This document shows, in pieces, positions 1-7,317 of a stretch of DNA of 23,149 nt (position 1 is the stretch's first letter; every line of letters starts with the position of its first letter). The notes beneath the pieces were generated by a model. The model did not search any database. It saw only the letters and a list, made by a program, of their open reading frames with translations, and was not told the DNA's origin. This DNA comes from a virus, in the IMG/VR virus record IMGVR_UViG_3300005329_000283, positions 1 to 23,149 of that record; one strand, written 5' to 3'. The translations under genes were made by a program, and so were the position numbers.

Positions 1-1
1 G

Positions 2-577
2 ACGGGGCCGAGCTACGACGGGCCCCCGCAGACCGACGAGGTGTGGCCGGTGGCGGGCCACAAGTGGGGGCAGGTCAATAACCCCTTCGGGGGCCCGCAG
101 GCGCGCTCGTCCGGGGCGACGGTGGCGCTGCCGTCGAGCAACGTGGGGGCCGACCTGACGGCCAGCTACGGCGACGACGTGGTGGCCCCGGTCAGCGGGA
201 CGGTAATCGAGGCGTTCGACGCGCCGAACGAGAACGATCGCAACCTGAACCGCGGCTGGGGCGGGAGCGTGGTGCTGCTGGGGGACAACGGCTACACCTA
301 CCGCCTGTCCCACCTCCAGCCGGGGCTGCGGGTGCACCCCGGGATGCGGGTCGCCCGGGGCCAGCAGCTCGGGGACGTGGGGGTGAGCGGGAACACGACG
401 GGGCCCCACCTGGACGCGGAGAAGTACGCCCGCCCGGGCGAGTTCACCGATATCGTCGCCGGCCGGGGCGGTACAGTGGCAGCGCCCGCTGGGTCGTCCG
501 GTGGTGACCGATCGGTCAACTACACGGGGCCCCTCACCGGGCTGTCTGCCTGGGCGCGCGACGCGCTGGGACGTTAG
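2..577 (+). CDS. Virion-associated M23-like (degenerate peptidase) protein, 5'-partial
   Basis: The reading frame is open to the left window edge, so this is the C-terminal part of a longer protein; a GTG at 41 exists but nothing marks it as the start. The fold signature of M23 (lysostaphin/LytM-like) peptidases is clear: NVGAD at 140-154, a VVAPVSGTV strand, YRLSHLQ around 300-316 and GNTTGPHLD ending at 415. In active M23 enzymes zinc is held by His and Asp of HxxxD and the last His of HxH. Here the first His is Asn (NVGAD) and the HxH has become HLD, so two of three zinc ligands are changed. I infer a structural or sugar-binding role rather than active peptidoglycan cleavage. Near the C terminus the residues DRSV are encoded by a family A palindrome. 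The next gene follows after 8 bases. M23-like fold is confident; function is not. Confidence 0.75.
   Translation, partial: TGPSYDGPPQTDEVWPVAGHKWGQVNNPFGGPQARSSGATVALPSSNVGADLTASYGDDVVAPVSGTVIEAFDAPNENDRNLNRGWGGSVVLLGDNGYTYRLSHLQPGLRVHPGMRVARGQQLGDVGVSGNTTGPHLDAEKYARPGEFTDIVAGRGGTVAAPAGSSGGDRSVNYTGPLTGLSAWARDALGR
505..518. repeat. Family A palindrome, copy 1
   Basis: Exact TGACCGATCGGTCA. It lies near the 3' end of the M23-like gene and encodes DRSV in its frame. Confidence 0.85.
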
Positions 578-585
578 GAGCTGAG

Positions 586-2535
586 ATGGCTGGGCCCCTG
601 GACGAAGCACTGCGCTGGTGGAACAACTACCAGGCGTCCCGCCGGGCGGCGCACGGGCTCGACGCCGACCCGCTGTCCCCGGAGGCCGAGGCGTTCGCCC
701 GCTCCCAGGATCAGCCGGGGCAGCTCGCCCCGCCGGCGGTCGAGGCACCTACGCCGGGTGGCCCGGGCGGGCCGGGGGAGACGCCGACCCCGCCGGCGAC
801 CACGACGCCGGCGACGCCGGGCCCCGACGCCCGGGCCCTGCCCTACCCCTCGGACACGACGAACGACCTGTACCGGATGGAGAACCGGCGCAAGCAGCTC
901 GACAACGATCTGCAGGAGGGCTACGCGGCCCGGGCCAAGGCGGGGGCGGCGCGGGCGGCCGCCAGCGACCCGGGTGCGCGGGAGCGGGCGAACACGGCGT
1001 ACGACGCCGTGAACAAGGCCGTGCAGGAAATCGAGGCGGCGATGGCCGCCCAGGACGTCCGCATCTCGGCCGAGAAGAACCGCATCCGAGACGACGAGAA
1101 AACCAAGAAGGCCCAGCCCGAGAACGGGCAGACCCGGACGGTGCCGTGGGAGGAGAAGCTGCCCAACGGCCAGACCATCCGGGGGATCAAGACCGAGGTC
1201 TACAAGAACGGGATCTGGGATTACGTCGCCGGCAGCTCCCGGCGCGAGGAGGGGGCCCGGCCCGAGGGCGTCGCCCAGATCACCAACCAGGTACTCACGG
1301 ACGGCCGGGGGGCCTACTGGACGTACGACACGGCCACCGGCAAGGCCACCCCGATCAACGGGCCCGCCGCCGGGGTCAAGACGATCAACGACCCGGACGG
1401 CAGCGTCTGGACGCAGAACGCGGACGGCTCCAAGGGCACCAAGCTGTTCGACAGCCTGCCCCAGACCTACACCGACAACGGGATCGTCATCGGGGTCGAC
1501 AAGCGCACCGGGCGGGAGGTGTTCCGGGTCGACACCAAGACGCCCGAGGGGCGCGAGCTGGCGAACCGGCTGGAGCGGGCCACGGTCGAGGCGGCCGAGC
1601 AGGCCAACCTGCCCAAGTTCGGGGCGGCCGTCGCCCAGTATCAGGCCGAGGTGCAGCGCCGGCAGGGGCTGGCCCGCACCGAGCTGGCCCGCCTGCAGGA
1701 TCTCCAGAAGTCGGGGCAGATCAGCCCCGAGCAGGCCGAGGCGCAGTTCGACCGCTGGATGAAGGCCAACGTCGAGGGGCCCCTGGCCGGGTTCCGCGCG
1801 GCCGCCGAGGAGGAGCGCCGCAAGCAGGAGCAGGACAACCTCACCCGGCAGACCGCCGAGAACGCCCGCGTCGAGGCGGCGAACGCCCTGCGAGGGCGCG
1901 CCGGCTACGAGGCCGGGGAGACGGCTAAGGCGCAAGCTTTGGAAGTTGGCTTGCAGACCCGCTCGCCCGAGTACATCGGGCAGCTCGGCAACTTCGCCCA
2001 GTCGCTCGGGCAGGGCAAGACCAACTTCCAGTTCGACCCCAGCGCGCTCGACCCGGCCAAGTTCAAGGCCGTGCAGCCGGACTACGACGCGATCGCCAAC
2101 CAGGCGATGCAGCGCCTGTTCGGGCTGTACCCCGAGGCCAAGGCGCAGAACGTCAACGTCCCCCTGCCCAACCTGCCCACCGGGCAGGATCTGCTGGGGC
2201 TCATGGATGGGGTCAAGTACAGCGGGCCCCTCTCGGGCACCCCGACCGGGGAGACGCCCCTGCCGGGTCAGGAGGCGATCGACTTGAAGAACGGGAAGGC
2301 GCGCACGGTCTACAGCAACGGCCGGTACGTGGACTGGGACATCAACGCCCCGGCCCCGCAGCTCGCGCAGGCGGGGGCGGCCGCCCCCGCCCTCCCGGGG
2401 TTGGGTGGGCCCGACGTCGCCGGGCCCCTGCCCCCGTTCACCCCACCCGACGCCGTGAACGCCGTGAACGCCGGGCGGCTGCCCGGCGAGACGGACGAGC
2501 AGCGACGGGCGCGGTTCTACGGGCTCCAGATCTGA
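586..2535 (+). CDS. Large coiled-coil-rich probable virion protein
   Basis: This 649-residue protein has no family I recognise. It starts at ATG 586 with a TAGGAG ribosome site. The first ~40 residues are helical, followed by a Pro/Gly/Thr linker (about 45-85), a charged helical region with likely coiled coil (about 95-180), a beta-rich middle with repeated YDTATGKATPI and PDGSVWTQNADG-like strands (about 235-300), a second long Ala/Glu/Arg/Gln coiled coil (about 325-455), and a Pro-rich C terminus. Its position between an M23-domain protein and the scaffold/capsid pair suggests a head-associated or ejected internal virion protein; that is inference from context. Its TGA stop is the first triplet of a family A palindrome at 2533. 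Its last 98 bases overlap a convergent minus-strand gene. Confidence 0.8.
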   Translation: MAGPLDEALRWWNNYQASRRAAHGLDADPLSPEAEAFARSQDQPGQLAPPAVEAPTPGGPGGPGETPTPPATTTPATPGPDARALPYPSDTTNDLYRMENRRKQLDNDLQEGYAARAKAGAARAAASDPGARERANTAYDAVNKAVQEIEAAMAAQDVRISAEKNRIRDDEKTKKAQPENGQTRTVPWEEKLPNGQTIRGIKTEVYKNGIWDYVAGSSRREEGARPEGVAQITNQVLTDGRGAYWTYDTATGKATPINGPAAGVKTINDPDGSVWTQNADGSKGTKLFDSLPQTYTDNGIVIGVDKRTGREVFRVDTKTPEGRELANRLERATVEAAEQANLPKFGAAVAQYQAEVQRRQGLARTELARLQDLQKSGQISPEQAEAQFDRWMKANVEGPLAGFRAAAEEERRKQEQDNLTRQTAENARVEAANALRGRAGYEAGETAKAQALEVGLQTRSPEYIGQLGNFAQSLGQGKTNFQFDPSALDPAKFKAVQPDYDAIANQAMQRLFGLYPEAKAQNVNVPLPNLPTGQDLLGLMDGVKYSGPLSGTPTGETPLPGQEAIDLKNGKARTVYSNGRYVDWDINAPAPQLAQAGAAAPALPGLGGPDVAGPLPPFTPPDAVNAVNAGRLPGETDEQRRARFYGLQI

Positions 2536-2680
2536 CCGATCGGTCGCGAACGCGCTTCACCGCCCACTCGACCGCCAACCAGACCGCGCCGGCGACGGCG
2601 TACACCGCCATCAACGCCATCACCGGCAGCATCAGCACGGCGTACCCGAGCAGGTAGCCCGGCAGGAACCCGCTTTCCAT
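2438..2680 (-). CDS. Small membrane protein with basic tail
   Basis: An 80-residue protein whose residues about 6-41 form a very hydrophobic stretch (LPGYLLGYAVLMLPVMALM and onward), long enough for one or two membrane helices. A strongly Arg-rich tail from about residue 42 follows. The start ATG at 2680 is preceded on the minus strand by a family B repeat whose GAGGGGG could act as ribosome site, so the repeat bridges the stop of the upstream gene and this start. The tail overlaps the convergent virion gene by 98 bases, and within it DRSV is encoded by a family A site. The hydrophobic part, lying outside the overlap, makes a real gene likely; the Arg-rich end may simply reflect the antisense frame. 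Function unknown. Confidence 0.55.
   Translation of the reverse strand: MESGFLPGYLLGYAVLMLPVMALMAVYAVAGAVWLAVEWAVKRVRDRSVRSGARRTAPVAARPSRRAAARRSRRSRRRVG
2533..2546. repeat. Family A palindrome, copy 2
   Basis: TGACCGATCGGTCG, 13 of 14 matches. Its first three bases are the stop codon of the 649-residue protein. Confidence 0.85.
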
Positions 2681-2686
2681 TCCCCC

Positions 2687-2703
2687 ACCCCCTCGTCATA
2701 CGC
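2687..2703 (-). repeat. Family B repeat, copy 1
   Basis: GCGTATGACGAGGGGGT on the minus strand; spans the stop of the winged-helix gene and precedes the small membrane gene. Flanks match copy 9 over 25 bases. Confidence 0.88.
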
Positions 2704-3859
2704 CAGAAGCGTTCGGGGCCGGTTCGAGGACGTAGTACACACCGCTCTCGACCCGGGAGATGGCGGGGTACCGCTTGTCCCGCCCCTTGAGCTGGTAGCC
2801 CAGCAGCGAGCTGACGTTCTTCGTGGCCGCGTCGGGGGTGAGCCCGTACTCGGTCGCGAAGGCGTCGCGCACCTGGGCCACGCGGAAGTGCTTCCCCGGC
2901 TCCAGCCGGCTCAGCACCCAGTCCTTCTGGGTGACCTTGCCCGGCTGGGGCGCGAACCGCGACCCCTCCGGGGTGCGCGGGCGGGCGATGCGCGCCTTCT
3001 GCTCGTCGGTCAGTCCGGGGAGATTGACCCCCTCGGCGGGCTCGGTCGGCGGGTGCCCCTCCGCGATCGCGATCGCGTGCAGGACGGCGGCCTCGATCTG
3101 GTCGCGCTGTCCCCGGATCAGATCGAGCTGGAGATCGAGCGCGCTGACCTGCTCTTGCAGCGCGTCACGCTTGGTGGTGACCGAGGCGAGTTCGCTGGTG
3201 AGCGCCTCGACCATCTGCCGGCCGCCCTCGATCCAGGCGCTCATCGCGTTCGCCGGGCTCGGGACGTCGACGGTGATCTGGGTGTCTGGTTCGGGTTCGG
3301 CGGGCTCGACGGGTTTAGCGGGCTCGATGGGCGGGTTCTGGGCGAGCATCTTCTCGCGTTCCTCTCGGACGTTCTGTTCGACCACGTTGAGCAGCTCCAG
3401 CACCCCCGCGCGGGTCGGGGGGACGAGGGTGCGTTCGGTAACCGACTTGACGGTGCCGGGTTCGCGTCGCTCGTCCGGCCACATGGGCGCGTCCGGGGCG
3501 TTGGCGGTGTTGCCGAACGCGAACGCCTCCCGGTGCACCTTGACTTCGAGGATCGCCTCCTCGATCGGGTCGGGCTGAGGGTCGACCTGGTAGTCCCGGG
3601 CCGGGTCGTAGTCGGGGGCCTGCTTGTAGAGGTTGTAGTTGCCCCGCCAGCTCGCCTCGGGGATGTTGTAGACCTTGCCCCCGTGGTGGGCGTGCCCCTC
3701 AACCACGGCCTTGACGCTGCGCCCGTTGAAGCGCAGCACGGTGTAGAGCAGGAACTGGTGCTTGCTGGTGCCCCGCGACCGCCAGCGTTGCCCGGGGAGG
3801 ATGGGCCCTTCGTAGCGGTCGTTCGGCTCGGCGCGGGTGGGTCGGGCGGGCTCGGTCAC
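2696..3859 (-). CDS. Coiled-coil protein with C-terminal winged-helix-like domain
   Basis: This 387-residue protein begins at ATG 3859, overlapping the stop of the sigma-like gene as ATGA, which implies translational coupling. Three parts are visible: an N-terminal beta-rich domain (about 20-90) with LPGQRWRSRG and HHGGKVYNIPEASWRG; an acidic/Pro linker followed by a coiled coil (about 212-263, SELASVTTKRDALQEQVSAL); and a C-terminal segment from about residue 308 (KVTQKDWVLSRLEPGKHFRV onward, ending in SGVYYVLEP). The last segment has the helix-helix-helix-wing pattern of a winged helix. I infer a DNA-binding protein cooperating with the upstream sigma-like product. I know no named family for the whole protein. 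Its stop codon lies within a family B repeat. Confidence 0.75.
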   Translation of the reverse strand: MTEPARPTRAEPNDRYEGPILPGQRWRSRGTSKHQFLLYTVLRFNGRSVKAVVEGHAHHGGKVYNIPEASWRGNYNLYKQAPDYDPARDYQVDPQPDPIEEAILEVKVHREAFAFGNTANAPDAPMWPDERREPGTVKSVTERTLVPPTRAGVLELLNVVEQNVREEREKMLAQNPPIEPAKPVEPAEPEPDTQITVDVPSPANAMSAWIEGGRQMVEALTSELASVTTKRDALQEQVSALDLQLDLIRGQRDQIEAAVLHAIAIAEGHPPTEPAEGVNLPGLTDEQKARIARPRTPEGSRFAPQPGKVTQKDWVLSRLEPGKHFRVAQVRDAFATEYGLTPDAATKNVSSLLGYQLKGRDKRYPAISRVESGVYYVLEPAPNASGV

Positions 3860-4146
3860 GGTTCCCCCTTTGTCTCGGGTTCTTCGGGCGTCTCGGGTTC
3901 CTCGGTGGCCTCGGTGGCGAACAGGACGCCGCGGTTGCGGAAGTCGCGCAGCCGGCGCAGGGCCCGTTCTTCGAGGGTGCGGGCCTGTCGCTCGGTGATC
4001 TTCAGCTCCTCCGCGATCGCGCGCAGGGACATCGGGGGCTGGTGCAGCATCCGGCGGAACAGCACCTTGCGCTCGCCCTGCGGCAGCCGGCGAAGGTGGT
4101 TCACCACCAGCAGCTCCAGCTCGTCTCGGGTCAGGGGCTCGTCCAT
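3856..4146 (-). CDS. Sigma-70 region 4-like DNA-binding protein
   Basis: A 96-residue protein with a clear sigma region 4 pattern: LPQGERKVLFRRML at residues 21-34, followed by a helix-turn-helix at about 40-66 (MSLRAIAEELKITERQARTL). This domain normally contacts the -35 promoter element. Regions 1-3 are absent, so it cannot be a full sigma factor; region-4-only proteins are found in phages as transcription regulators. The C terminus is a repetitive acidic tail (ATEATEEPETPEEPET). The start ATG at 4146 has a good GAGGAGG site and a candidate extended -10 promoter just upstream. It is first in the 4146-to-2438 minus-strand unit. A specific partner is unknown; it is a candidate for driving late promoters or reading one of the dispersed repeats. 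Confidence 0.75.
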   Translation of the reverse strand: MDEPLTRDELELLVVNHLRRLPQGERKVLFRRMLHQPPMSLRAIAEELKITERQARTLEERALRRLRDFRNRGVLFATEATEEPETPEEPETKGEP

Positions 4147-4162
4147 GGCACCTCCTCGATAG

Positions 4163-4175
4163 ATAGTACCACGGT
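4163..4175 (-). promoter_or_regulatory. Candidate extended -10 promoter of the sigma-like operon
   Basis: On the minus strand this reads CTACCGTGGTACTAT: an extended -10 (TGG plus TACTAT, 4168 to 4163) with a CTACCG element just upstream. No -35 box is visible. The ribosome site GAGGAGG and ATG 4146 follow closely, so the leader would be very short. Confidence 0.45.
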
Positions 4176-4180
4176 AGACA

Positions 4181-4363
4181 CTAGCGCGCCCCTTCGATCG
4201 CGCGCAGGCAGTGCTTGCAGGTCACCATCTTGGGGCTGCTCCAGGCGTCGATGCGGCGGGTAATCTTCAAACCGCAGATGGTGACGTTGCCGGGAGCGCG
4301 GAGGTGGCAGGGGGCCGCCTCGCGGGCGACGGCAGCACTCCCCCGGTGCAGAACGCTGTGCAT
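4181..4363 (-). CDS. Small CxxC zinc-finger-like protein
   Basis: A 60-residue protein starting at ATG 4363, which overlaps the stop of the upstream gene (TGATG), indicating coupling. It has the Cys/His pattern PCHLR, TICGLKITRR and VTCKHCLRAIEG; the closing CKHC knuckle plus earlier Cys and His residues suggests one zinc site. Tiny proteins of this kind are common in actinobacterial phages, usually with unknown function. The gene ends at 4181, just before the promoter region of the sigma-like gene. DNA, RNA or protein binding are all possible. Confidence 0.65.
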   Translation of the reverse strand: MHSVLHRGSAAVAREAAPCHLRAPGNVTICGLKITRRIDAWSSPKMVTCKHCLRAIEGAR

Positions 4364-4584
4364 CAGCGGCTCCCCCCGTAGTACGAGCTGGCGACGGCGA
4401 CTTCGAGGGCCTCGGCGCGGGTGAGGCGGGGATAGTCGGTCACGGCGTTGTTCCCGACCAGAGCCATCCAGCCGCGGTCGCCGTAGTGGGTCTGGGTGTA
4501 CTCCAGCTCGATCAGGCGGCCGCTGGGAGCGGTGGCGGTGTAGTAGCCGGCGCGGACTTTGGTGAGACGCAGCTCGTTCTTCAT
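4363..4584 (-). CDS. Small hypothetical phage protein, possibly leaderless
   Basis: A 73-residue soluble protein beginning MKNELRLTKVRAGYYTATAP and ending in an Ala/Glu-rich helix and SSYYGGSR. The open frame continues upstream to 5259, but that extension is antisense to the scaffold-like gene, and the start at 4584 is supported by a -10-like TACAAT six bases before the ATG with no ribosome site. Transcription would then start at or next to the ATG, giving a leaderless message. It is the first gene of a two-gene unit with the zinc-finger-like protein. The beta-strand pattern (GYYTATAPSGRLIELEYTQT) suggests a small beta domain. I do not recognise the family. Confidence 0.7.
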   Translation of the reverse strand: MKNELRLTKVRAGYYTATAPSGRLIELEYTQTHYGDRGWMALVGNNAVTDYPRLTRAEALEVAVASSYYGGSR

Positions 4585-4590
4585 GCTTCT

Positions 4591-4606
4591 ATTGTAGCAC
4601 ATGGTA
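4591..4606 (-). promoter_or_regulatory. Candidate promoter with GCTACCA element (leaderless gene)
   Basis: Minus strand: CTACCATGTGCTACAAT, with extended -10 TGC-TACAAT (TACAAT 4596 to 4591) and CTACCA five bases upstream of the -10. The ATG of the small gene begins six bases after the -10. No convincing -35 is present. Confidence 0.5.
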
Positions 4607-5716
4607 GCTACTGTTGGGGGGATTCGGTCAGCCAATTTGACCGATTGCACGAATCTCGAAAGCGGCATACCCTTCTCCCCGGGAGCGCAGAGCAAGGTGA
4701 CTGGTGGCCCCGCAGCGCAGGGAACCCCTGACGGCTCGACGCCGCCGGAAACGGGCACGACCTCACCCGACCAGGGACGGTACGGCGGCTTCGCCAACCC
4801 GCCCCCCGGGCGGGGCGGGGTACGCCCCGGGCCCACCCCGCCTGCGCCTCCCCGGATGCCCCCTTCCCCGCCCGAGGACGGGCGGGCCGAGAGCGGTGCC
4901 CAGGACGCGGACGAGCGTTCTTCCGCTACCCGTTCGTTCATCGACCGTCTCTTTGGTCGGCGGACGGCGGGGGAGCGGCCGGACGACGACGAGGATCCCG
5001 GGAAAGAGCCCGCTTCGCGCCCCGACGACCGACAGACGGGAGCCGCACCCGCCCCACCGGGCACCCAGCAGCCCCAGAGGCAAACACCGCCTCTGAGCGA
5101 GCGGGCCCGCCAGGTGGCGCAGGAGCTGGCCGGCATGACCGCCGGCGAGCTGGAGGCGCTGGCCCAGGAGGACGGCCCGTTCTCGCGGGCCGTCCAAGGA
5201 GAGATCGACCGGCGGGCGGCCCGTGCTAATCGGGATCGCGACCAGCAAGGTCGGTTCATCCGCCAGCAGCGGGTGCAGGAGCTGAAGCAGGCGGCCCGGC
5301 AGGCCCGCCAGACGGACGTCTACAAGGCGGCCGAGCTGGAGGATCAAGCCGACGCCATGCAGCAGCAGGAGGCGTTCGTCCGGGGGCTGGTCGAGAACTA
5401 CGACCGGGTGAGCATTGACCCGATCATGCAAGCCCTGCCGGAAGCCGACCGAGCCTCCCTCCTGGCCGCTGTGCCGGACGGGCTGGACGGGCGCGCCGAG
5501 CTGGTGCGCGCCGCCCTGCGCCGGCTGGAACAGGTCTGGCGCGCCGACGAGGCGCGCCGCCTGCGCGGGGGGACGCAGCGCCGGCGCGAGAACGCCGACC
5601 GGCGGGCCCAGCGCGCGGACGAGGACGGTGAACCCGATCTGGTCGCCGGTATCGGGCGGGGACGGAACGGGACGCCGACGATGAACGACTGGCTGCGCCA
5701 GCAGATGAACAAGTAG
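4601..5716 (+). CDS. Scaffold-like protein upstream of the major capsid protein
   Basis: Up to 371 residues. The N-terminal ~100 residues are low-complexity (Pro, Gly, Thr, acidic). From about residue 165 the protein is a long charged helix-rich region (LSERARQVAQELAGMTAGEL, then DQQGRFIRQQRVQELKQAARQA) ending in a basic C terminus (NDWLRQQMNK). A disordered acidic N terminus, coiled coil and basic tail directly before the capsid gene is the usual layout of HK97-type phage scaffolding proteins, and I infer that role. The start is uncertain: ATG 4601 has no ribosome site and overlaps the divergent promoter region; TTG 4637 (15 bases after GGGGGGAT), GTG 4697 and ATG 4857 are alternatives. No protease domain is seen. 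Confidence 0.7.
   Translation: MVATVGGIRSANLTDCTNLESGIPFSPGAQSKVTGGPAAQGTPDGSTPPETGTTSPDQGRYGGFANPPPGRGGVRPGPTPPAPPRMPPSPPEDGRAESGAQDADERSSATRSFIDRLFGRRTAGERPDDDEDPGKEPASRPDDRQTGAAPAPPGTQQPQRQTPPLSERARQVAQELAGMTAGELEALAQEDGPFSRAVQGEIDRRAARANRDRDQQGRFIRQQRVQELKQAARQARQTDVYKAAELEDQADAMQQQEAFVRGLVENYDRVSIDPIMQALPEADRASLLAAVPDGLDGRAELVRAALRRLEQVWRADEARRLRGGTQRRRENADRRAQRADEDGEPDLVAGIGRGRNGTPTMNDWLRQQMNK
4624..4645. promoter_or_regulatory. Degenerate family A half-sites (everted)
   Basis: TCGGTCA at 4624-4630 and TGACCGA at 4638-4644 are the two halves of the family A palindrome in reversed order with a 7-base gap. They lie upstream of the leaderless minus-strand gene and at the start of the scaffold-like gene. 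This could be an operator variant or chance. Confidence 0.3.
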
Positions 5717-5717
5717 G

Positions 5718-5735
5718 GCTGACCGATCGGTCAGC
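5718..5735. repeat. Family A palindrome, copy 3, extended to 18 bp
   Basis: Exact 14-mer at 5720-5733 inside an 18-bp perfect palindrome, 13 bases before the capsid start codon. As RNA it could form a 7-bp stem with GAUC loop. Confidence 0.85.
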
Positions 5736-5748
5736 AGAAAGCCACCCG

Positions 5749-6867
5749 ATGTCCTACAGCGCGATGGTCGACCGCACCGAGGCGGGCCCCCTCATCCCCG
5801 AGGACGCCGCCAACGAGATCATCAAAGAGGCGACCGAGAAGTCGTTCGTCCTCAGCTCCTTCAAGCGGCGCACGATGAGCCGCAAGCAGCAGCGGATACC
5901 CGTTTTCGATAGGAAGCCGGTAGCGTATTTCGTTAACGGCGACACCGGCCTGAAGCAGACCTCCGACGTCCGGTGGGACAACATCTACCTGAACGCCGAG
6001 GAGATCGCCGTCATCGTGCCCGTCCCCGACATCTTGGTCGAGGACAGCGCCTTCGACATCTGGGGGCAGCTCCGTCCCGAGATCTCCGAGGCGATCGGGG
6101 CCAAGGTGGACGAGGCCGTGCTGTTCGGGGTCGACCGCCCGACGAGCTGGCCGACCGGGATCTGGCAGGGGGCCCAGGCCGCCAGCCAGGTGGTCACCGG
6201 CGGGGCCGTGGCCGGGCAGGACGTCTTTGGCGACATCAACGCCACGATGATGCTGCTGGAGGAGGACGGCTACGACCCCACGGCGATGGTCGGGCGCGTC
6301 CAGATGCGGGGCATTCTGCGGAACACCCGGGACGCCAACAAGGGGTTCCTCTACCCGGCGGCGGGCCCGGCGAACACCGGCGGGCAGTCGGTCGGCTGGA
6401 AGGGCGAGGTCTGGAACACCCCCCTGTTCGTCTCCAAGATGGGGTTCACCAACTTCAGCGCCAGCGCGACGAACCCGGCCCTGTTCACCCTGGACACCGA
6501 CAACCTGATCGTCGCCGTGCGCGACGACATCAACATGAAGGTGTTCACCGAGGGGGTGATCTCGGACGCCGCCGGCGTCGTTTTGCTCAACCTCATGCAG
6601 CAGGACGCCAAGGCGCTCAGGGTGACGTTCCGCATGGCGTGGGCGATGGCGAACCCGGTCACCCGGATGCAGCCGAACCGCGCGCTGCGCTACCCGGCGG
6701 CCGTGCTGACGCAGGGCACCATCCCCGCGTTCGGCGGGTTCCTGGCAGACGGCGAGGCCGAGGCGGGTCTGCTGGGCGGCAGTTCGCAGCCCGGGCTGGT
6801 CGACACCTCGGGCACCAACGGCGGCGTGGTCGCCCCGGCCCCTGGCGAGACGGTTTCCAACCCGTAA
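5749..6867 (+). CDS. Major capsid protein, HK97 fold
   Basis: A 372-residue protein that forms the head shell. Family hallmarks are the N-terminal helix (IPEDAANEIIKEATEKSFVL), a beta strand with basic residues (SRKQQRIPVFDRKPVAYFVN), the spine-helix region (FDIWGQLRPEISEAIGAKVDEAVLFG) with the usual following GVDRPTSWPTGIW, a P-domain strand set (GWKGEVWNTPLFVSKM), and the C-terminal DAKALRVTFRMAWAMANPVTRM segment. Length is typical for HK97-family capsids without a fused protease. A Gly/Pro-rich tail follows residue ~330. The start ATG 5749 is 15 bases after a family A palindrome extended to 18 bp; the ribosome site (AGAAAG) is weak, so a hairpin or bound protein there could affect capsid translation. 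Confidence 0.92.
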   Translation: MSYSAMVDRTEAGPLIPEDAANEIIKEATEKSFVLSSFKRRTMSRKQQRIPVFDRKPVAYFVNGDTGLKQTSDVRWDNIYLNAEEIAVIVPVPDILVEDSAFDIWGQLRPEISEAIGAKVDEAVLFGVDRPTSWPTGIWQGAQAASQVVTGGAVAGQDVFGDINATMMLLEEDGYDPTAMVGRVQMRGILRNTRDANKGFLYPAAGPANTGGQSVGWKGEVWNTPLFVSKMGFTNFSASATNPALFTLDTDNLIVAVRDDINMKVFTEGVISDAAGVVLLNLMQQDAKALRVTFRMAWAMANPVTRMQPNRALRYPAAVLTQGTIPAFGGFLADGEAEAGLLGGSSQPGLVDTSGTNGGVVAPAPGETVSNP

Positions 6868-6882
6868 CCCGTAGCCCGAAAA

Positions 6883-6899
6883 GCGTATGACGAGGGGGT
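6883..6899 (+). repeat. Family B repeat, copy 2
   Basis: GCGTATGACGAGGGGGT in the gap after the capsid gene. Its 3' part CGAGGGGGTGC is repeated in tandem at 6902-6912. Confidence 0.88.
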
Positions 6900-6927
6900 G
6901 CCGAGGGGGTGCTAGGATGGGGCCGTC

Positions 6928-7317
6928 ATGACCCCTCCGACCACCCCCACCCAGTCCACCCCCTCGCCATATGCTGCGGGCGCTGACCAATCGGTCACGG
7001 TCGAGGACGTCACGCGGATCCGGGTCAACCCCGACCCGCAGCTCGACCCCATCCTCATCTGCAGCGTCGAGCCCCGCAGCGCCTCGACGCTGCTGCGGGC
7101 CCTGAAAGCCTACCGGCGCACCTACTCCGGGGACGCTGACGAGGCGAACCGGGCCGACCGCTGGATGGGCGCGCTGGAGCGGGCGCTGTACGTCTACTGG
7201 AGCTGGATCGAGGAGCGAGAACGTGCCTGCGAAAACGGCGAAGCAGCAGCGGTTTTTCGGGGCCGAGAAGGCCCGGCGGGACGAGGGCAAGACGCCTCGG
7301 GTGAAGGGGATGAGTGA
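6928..7317 (+). CDS. Hypothetical virion-region protein carrying an A+B cassette
   Basis: This 129-residue protein starts at ATG 6928. Its N terminus is disordered (TPPTTPTQSTPSPYAAGADQSV) and encodes a reversed family B repeat (TPSPYA) followed ten bases later by a family A site (TDQS-like frame). A helical core with SASTLLRALKAYRRTYSGDA and WMGALERALYVYWSWIEERE follows. In position and size it could be a head-tail connector or head-completion protein, but I see no diagnostic motif. The last ~95 bases overlap the next small gene in another frame; the C-terminal residues from about 100 (Gly/Glu-rich) are probably not conserved. Upstream lies a further B repeat and a duplicated CGAGGGGGTGC. 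Confidence 0.65.
   Translation: MTPPTTPTQSTPSPYAAGADQSVTVEDVTRIRVNPDPQLDPILICSVEPRSASTLLRALKAYRRTYSGDADEANRADRWMGALERALYVYWSWIEERERACENGEAAAVFRGREGPAGRGQDASGEGDE
6958..6974 (-). repeat. Family B repeat, copy 3
   Basis: GCATATGGCGAGGGGGT on the minus strand, one mismatch; encodes TPSPYA on the plus strand. Confidence 0.82.
6984..6997. repeat. Family A palindrome, copy 4
   Basis: TGACCAATCGGTCA, 13 of 14 matches, 9 bases after a reversed family B copy, within the 5' part of a coding region. Confidence 0.8.

Noticed and set aside
574-1935. 453-codon minus-strand frame
   Set aside because: Antisense to the 649-residue protein; Leu/Gly/Arg-rich low-complexity shadow.
4585-5259. Upstream extension of the small minus-strand gene at 4363-4584
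   Set aside because: Antisense to the scaffold-like gene and beyond the candidate promoter; the start at 4584 is better supported.
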